Below are positions 20,924-23,043 of a stretch of 23,043 bases of DNA, piece by piece (position 1 is the stretch's first letter; each line of letters opens with the position of its first letter). The DNA is taken from IMG/VR virus record IMGVR_UViG_3300023116_005074, positions 1 through 23,043 of that record; one strand, 5' to 3'. Source of the stretch: a virus. The notes below the pieces were generated by a model. It ran no database searches, had not been told where the DNA came from, and was given only the letters and a program-made list of their open reading frames with translations. Position numbers and translations under genes: made by a program.

Positions 20924-21219
20924 AAGATAAGGTACGCAGTAATTTGCGTAGAGTTATTGATCCTGAAATAGGAATCAACATTGTTGACCTCGGCTTGATA
21001 TATGATATTAATGTAAACGAAGAAAATGATGTACAAGTTTTAATGACATTAACTGCACCAAATTGCCCTTACGGTGATATGATTATTATGGAAACCGAGT
21101 TTGCAGTACGCAGTGTTAAAGATGTAAATTTAGTAAAAATAAATTTAACATTTGATCCTCCGTGGAATCCGGATCAACATGTAACTGATGAAGCCAAATA
21201 TCAAATGGGTATATTATAA
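20896..21219 (+). CDS. sufT: SufT / DUF59 (MIP18-like) Fe-S maturation protein
   Basis: A 107-aa DUF59 protein. RRVIDPEIGINIVDLGLIYD and the VLMTLTAPNCPYGDMI block with its single conserved Cys (C56), followed by LTFDPPWNP, are diagnostic. SufT proteins help Fe-S cluster transfer to targets and are often encoded last in alphaproteobacterial suf operons before an A-type carrier. The ATG lies inside sufS (28-bp overlap). Paralogues such as PaaD share the fold, but the operon context favours SufT. Confidence 0.92.
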   Translation: MSNDTEIKLEDKVRSNLRRVIDPEIGINIVDLGLIYDINVNEENDVQVLMTLTAPNCPYGDMIIMETEFAVRSVKDVNLVKINLTFDPPWNPDQHVTDEAKYQMGIL

Positions 21220-21224
21220 ACCCC

Positions 21225-21232
21225 TATAAATA
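21225..21232 (+). promoter_or_regulatory. Late promoter with T4 consensus TATAAATA
   Basis: An exact TATAAATA six bases after the sufT stop. A start near 21238 gives a leader of about 23 nt with AGGAG nine bases before the peroxiredoxin ATG. Confidence 0.75.
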
Positions 21233-21260
21233 TGCAACAACAACTTAGGAGTAAAAACTA

Positions 21261-21779
21261 ATGGAAAGAAAAATTCCAACTGTAACTTTCAAAACTAGAG
21301 TACAGAAAGATATCTCACCTGGATATGAGTGGGCAGACTTAACCACAGACAGTATGTTTTCTGGCAAGAGGGTAGTATTATTTGCATTACCAGGTGCATA
21401 TACTCCTACCTGTAGTAGCACACACTTACCAGGCTTTGAAGCAAACTTTGAGGACTTAAAAGAAAAAGGAATCGATGATGTTTATTGTTTAAGTGTTAAC
21501 GATACCTTTGTAATGAACTCATGGTTTAAAAGTCAAAGCATATCCAAAGTAAAACCTGTGCCGGATGGCAGTGGAGAGTTTACTCGTAAAATGGGTATGT
21601 TAGTTAACAAAGATAACCTAGGCTTTGGCTTTAGGTCTTGGCGTTATGCAATGATAGTTAATGATGGTGTAATTGAACAAATGTTTGTTGAAAAAGGATT
21701 TAGTGATAATGCAAGTGACGATCCTTTTGAAGTATCTGATGTTTACACTGTCCTTAAATATCTAAAAGACAATGCCTAA
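21261..21779 (+). CDS. Peroxiredoxin, Prx5 type
   Basis: A 172-aa thiol peroxidase that reduces H2O2 and organic peroxides. The active site LPGAYTPTCSSTHLPGFE holds the peroxidatic C51; VNDTFVMNSW and the SWRYAM Arg match the Prx5 family. C76 is the only other cysteine in the part I checked, so it may be a 1-Cys or atypical enzyme using host glutathione or glutaredoxin. It has its own late promoter directly after the suf operon and overlaps the next gene by 8 bases. It probably protects Fe-S enzymes and DNA during late infection. Confidence 0.92.
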   Translation: MERKIPTVTFKTRVQKDISPGYEWADLTTDSMFSGKRVVLFALPGAYTPTCSSTHLPGFEANFEDLKEKGIDDVYCLSVNDTFVMNSWFKSQSISKVKPVPDGSGEFTRKMGMLVNKDNLGFGFRSWRYAMIVNDGVIEQMFVEKGFSDNASDDPFEVSDVYTVLKYLKDNA

Positions 21780-22422
21780 TGAAAAACTAGAGATCATATC
21801 GTGGAGCGAATATCAAGAAGGTATCGCTCCATTATGGAAAATAGAAGATCCTAGTACTATCCCAATATGGAATAACCCTTACTATATTGTACAGTATCCG
21901 CAACACATGTGGCATACTGATGTTATACTATTCCCTGTAAAATATGTTGTAGACGGCGTTACAGTAGCTCACAGTTGCGTTTATAACATAGACGACATGT
22001 TTATACGCACACGCGGAATATATGTTGAACCTGAACATCGTGGAAAGGGATACGGCCATAAAATACAAAATGGGCAGATGGACTTATTTCCAAAAGCATT
22101 TCATAGGCTGTTTGGCTTTTGGCGAGATGGTCCAGCACAAAGATTCTTAAAATATAGCGAAATGAAACAAGTGCCCGGAACAGATTGGATATGGAGCGAT
22201 TACAGTAAAATTAATATGAAGTGCCTCTATATTGAACGAGGACCTAAACCAAGCGATGCTGAAATTGTAGAAAACAAACAATTTATAGAAGAACACAGAG
22301 AACAATACAGTTTAGGCGGAACTAACAATCTAAATGTAGATTGGGACTTTTTAACATGGGAAAATTATTTTGAAACCCATAAAGGCAACTACGAAGATCT
22401 TCAAATTAAATTAGATTTCTAA
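21772..22422 (+). CDS. GNAT-family acetyltransferase
   Basis: A 216-aa protein with a GNAT motif A: MFIRTRGIYVEPEHRGKGYG (about residues 76-95), the acetyl-CoA pyrophosphate loop being RGKGYG. The N- and C-terminal regions are unlike common GNATs, and the substrate is unknown. It is coupled to the peroxiredoxin gene by an 8-bp overlap and shares its late promoter. The sequence RLFGFWRDGPAQRFLKYSEM follows the usual motif B position. Confidence 0.82.
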   Translation: MPNEKLEIISWSEYQEGIAPLWKIEDPSTIPIWNNPYYIVQYPQHMWHTDVILFPVKYVVDGVTVAHSCVYNIDDMFIRTRGIYVEPEHRGKGYGHKIQNGQMDLFPKAFHRLFGFWRDGPAQRFLKYSEMKQVPGTDWIWSDYSKINMKCLYIERGPKPSDAEIVENKQFIEEHREQYSLGGTNNLNVDWDFLTWENYFETHKGNYEDLQIKLDF

Positions 22423-22425
22423 ATA
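22419..22425 (+). promoter_or_regulatory. Upstream late-type promoter of the oxygenase gene
   Basis: CTAAATA overlaps the stop of the GNAT gene. A start near 22431 would give a 14-nt leader. It is weaker than the TATAAATA site 13 bases downstream. Confidence 0.4.
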
Positions 22426-22431
22426 CTGCAT

Positions 22432-22439
22432 TATAAATA
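22432..22439 (+). promoter_or_regulatory. Late promoter, exact TATAAATA, leaderless start
   Basis: TATAAATA, five bases (TATGC), then ATG at 22445: the predicted start is the A of the start codon. No Shine-Dalgarno sequence is present. Confidence 0.7.
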
Positions 22440-22444
22440 TATGC

Positions 22445-23043
22445 ATGAAACACAACACACTAGATCCTAGATGGGACAATCAAATAGTCAACTACGACTT
22501 AAATAAATATAATTGGACTGAGTATTTTTTACAAGCAGTAAAAGAAAAATATCCACAAGTATATTCATTAGAAACCGTCCATGAAGTTATAGCACCTAAA
22601 GACATAAACGATTTTGTTTGGAATGTACAACGCATTTGCAAAACAGAAGAGTTTGCTAGAATGCTTGATAACTTTGTAGGTGATAACTTTGCACACCTAT
22701 TAGACAACGAAGAATTTATGATTCAAGATGTTGTAGGCATGCGAGTTGTTATACCTAATCAAAGTAAGCATGGTAGAACACTTAACTTCCATCAAGGTAT
22801 CTGGTACGGACACGGTCCTGGCATGTACAGCATATGGACACCTCTTACAAAAGCATGGGATAGCAATACTATGCAAATCTTACCCTGGGATGCGAGTAGA
22901 GAAATAACACAAAAAACTTATGACCATAAATGGAACTATAAGAAGATACAGGAAGAGTGTTTGAAACATGCTATCCCATGCAACACTAATCCAGGACAGA
23001 GTTGGTTATTTCAACAAGGACACATACACGGTAATATTAACAA
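22445..23043 (+). CDS. 2OG-Fe(II) oxygenase-like (PhyH-type), 3' end beyond window
   Basis: 199 codons to the edge. LNFHQGIWYGHGPGMYSIW (residues 113-131) aligns with the 'HxD...GPG(M/L)YxVWxPL' part of phytanoyl-CoA dioxygenase-like enzymes, and NPGQSWLFQQGHIHGN (about 182-197) aligns with the distal His region 'GD...FxxxxxHGS'. Candidate iron ligands are H116 and H195 (or H193). The position normally held by the Asp of HxD is G118 (HQG). Phage members of this fold often hydroxylate proteins or small molecules; the substrate is unknown. The start is set by the late promoter and by the only long open frame here. Confidence 0.7.
   Translation, partial: MKHNTLDPRWDNQIVNYDLNKYNWTEYFLQAVKEKYPQVYSLETVHEVIAPKDINDFVWNVQRICKTEEFARMLDNFVGDNFAHLLDNEEFMIQDVVGMRVVIPNQSKHGRTLNFHQGIWYGHGPGMYSIWTPLTKAWDSNTMQILPWDASREITQKTYDHKWNYKKIQEECLKHAIPCNTNPGQSWLFQQGHIHGNIN

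Noticed and set aside
1-23043. tRNA genes, CRISPR arrays, insertion sequences, attachment sites
   Set aside because: I saw no cloverleaf-like sequence, no regular spaced repeats, no transposase and no integrase; by-eye inspection could miss a tRNA.
1-23043. Bacterial chromosome origin for the suf region
   Set aside because: T4-type lysozyme, late-type promoters on both sides of the suf operon, Sm-like phage protein and dense overlaps make a phage genome more likely, although structural genes are not in view.

Overview
The window looks like a piece of a T4-like myovirus genome of a marine alphaproteobacterium, most likely a SAR11/pelagiphage relative. This is inferred, not shown. The support is a low-GC genome of tightly packed and overlapping genes; two kinds of promoter (near-perfect host-type TTGACA-N16/17-TATAAT sites, and T4-late-type [T/G]ATAAATA sites); a T4-type lysozyme; an Sm-like protein and a PTPS-like protein of types I recall from marine T4-like phages; a phage bS21; and suf genes in the alphaproteobacterial order. 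No capsid, tail, terminase or polymerase gene and no tRNA is visible, so this is an accessory or auxiliary-gene region.

Layout. 1-2145, minus strand: T4-type lysozyme (cut by the left edge), a small two-helix membrane protein, a probable virion protein and an SGNH hydrolase-like protein, each with its own promoter. 2192-6564, plus strand: UV-damage endonuclease, 7Fe ferredoxin, a second SGNH-like protein, a SleB-type cell wall hydrolase, a staphylococcal-type nuclease, an Sm-like protein and a PTPS/QueD-like protein. 6547-7104, minus: an unknown gene. 7138-13388, plus: one overlapping late operon with a membrane coiled-coil protein, two small coiled-coil proteins, ClpX, bS21, a nucleotidyltransferase-cupin fusion, a ferritin-like protein and a glycosyltransferase-like protein. 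13444-15045: an early operon of seven small proteins, several too short for routine ORF calling. 15046-15358: a structured RNA leader. 15359-16055: Hsp20 and a bL33 homologue. 16117-21219: an early operon clpS-sufB-sufC-sufD-sufS-sufT. 21261-22422: peroxiredoxin and a GNAT acetyltransferase. 22445-right edge: a 2OG-Fe(II) oxygenase-like protein with an HQG in place of the usual HxD.

How the parts may work together (inference). Three host-takeover themes stand out. (1) Iron and redox: an almost complete SUF Fe-S assembly line, a ferredoxin, a ferritin-like protein and a peroxiredoxin. (2) Proteostasis: a full ClpX that keeps the ClpP-docking IGF loop, the N-end-rule adaptor ClpS, and Hsp20 behind a possible ROSE-like RNA thermometer. 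(3) Translation: phage bS21 and bL33 homologues, in a genome where four promoter-proximal genes have their predicted transcription start exactly on the A of the ATG (and a fifth only 3 nt upstream) with no Shine-Dalgarno sequence. The link between altered ribosomal proteins and leaderless mRNAs is the most novel idea here and can be tested.
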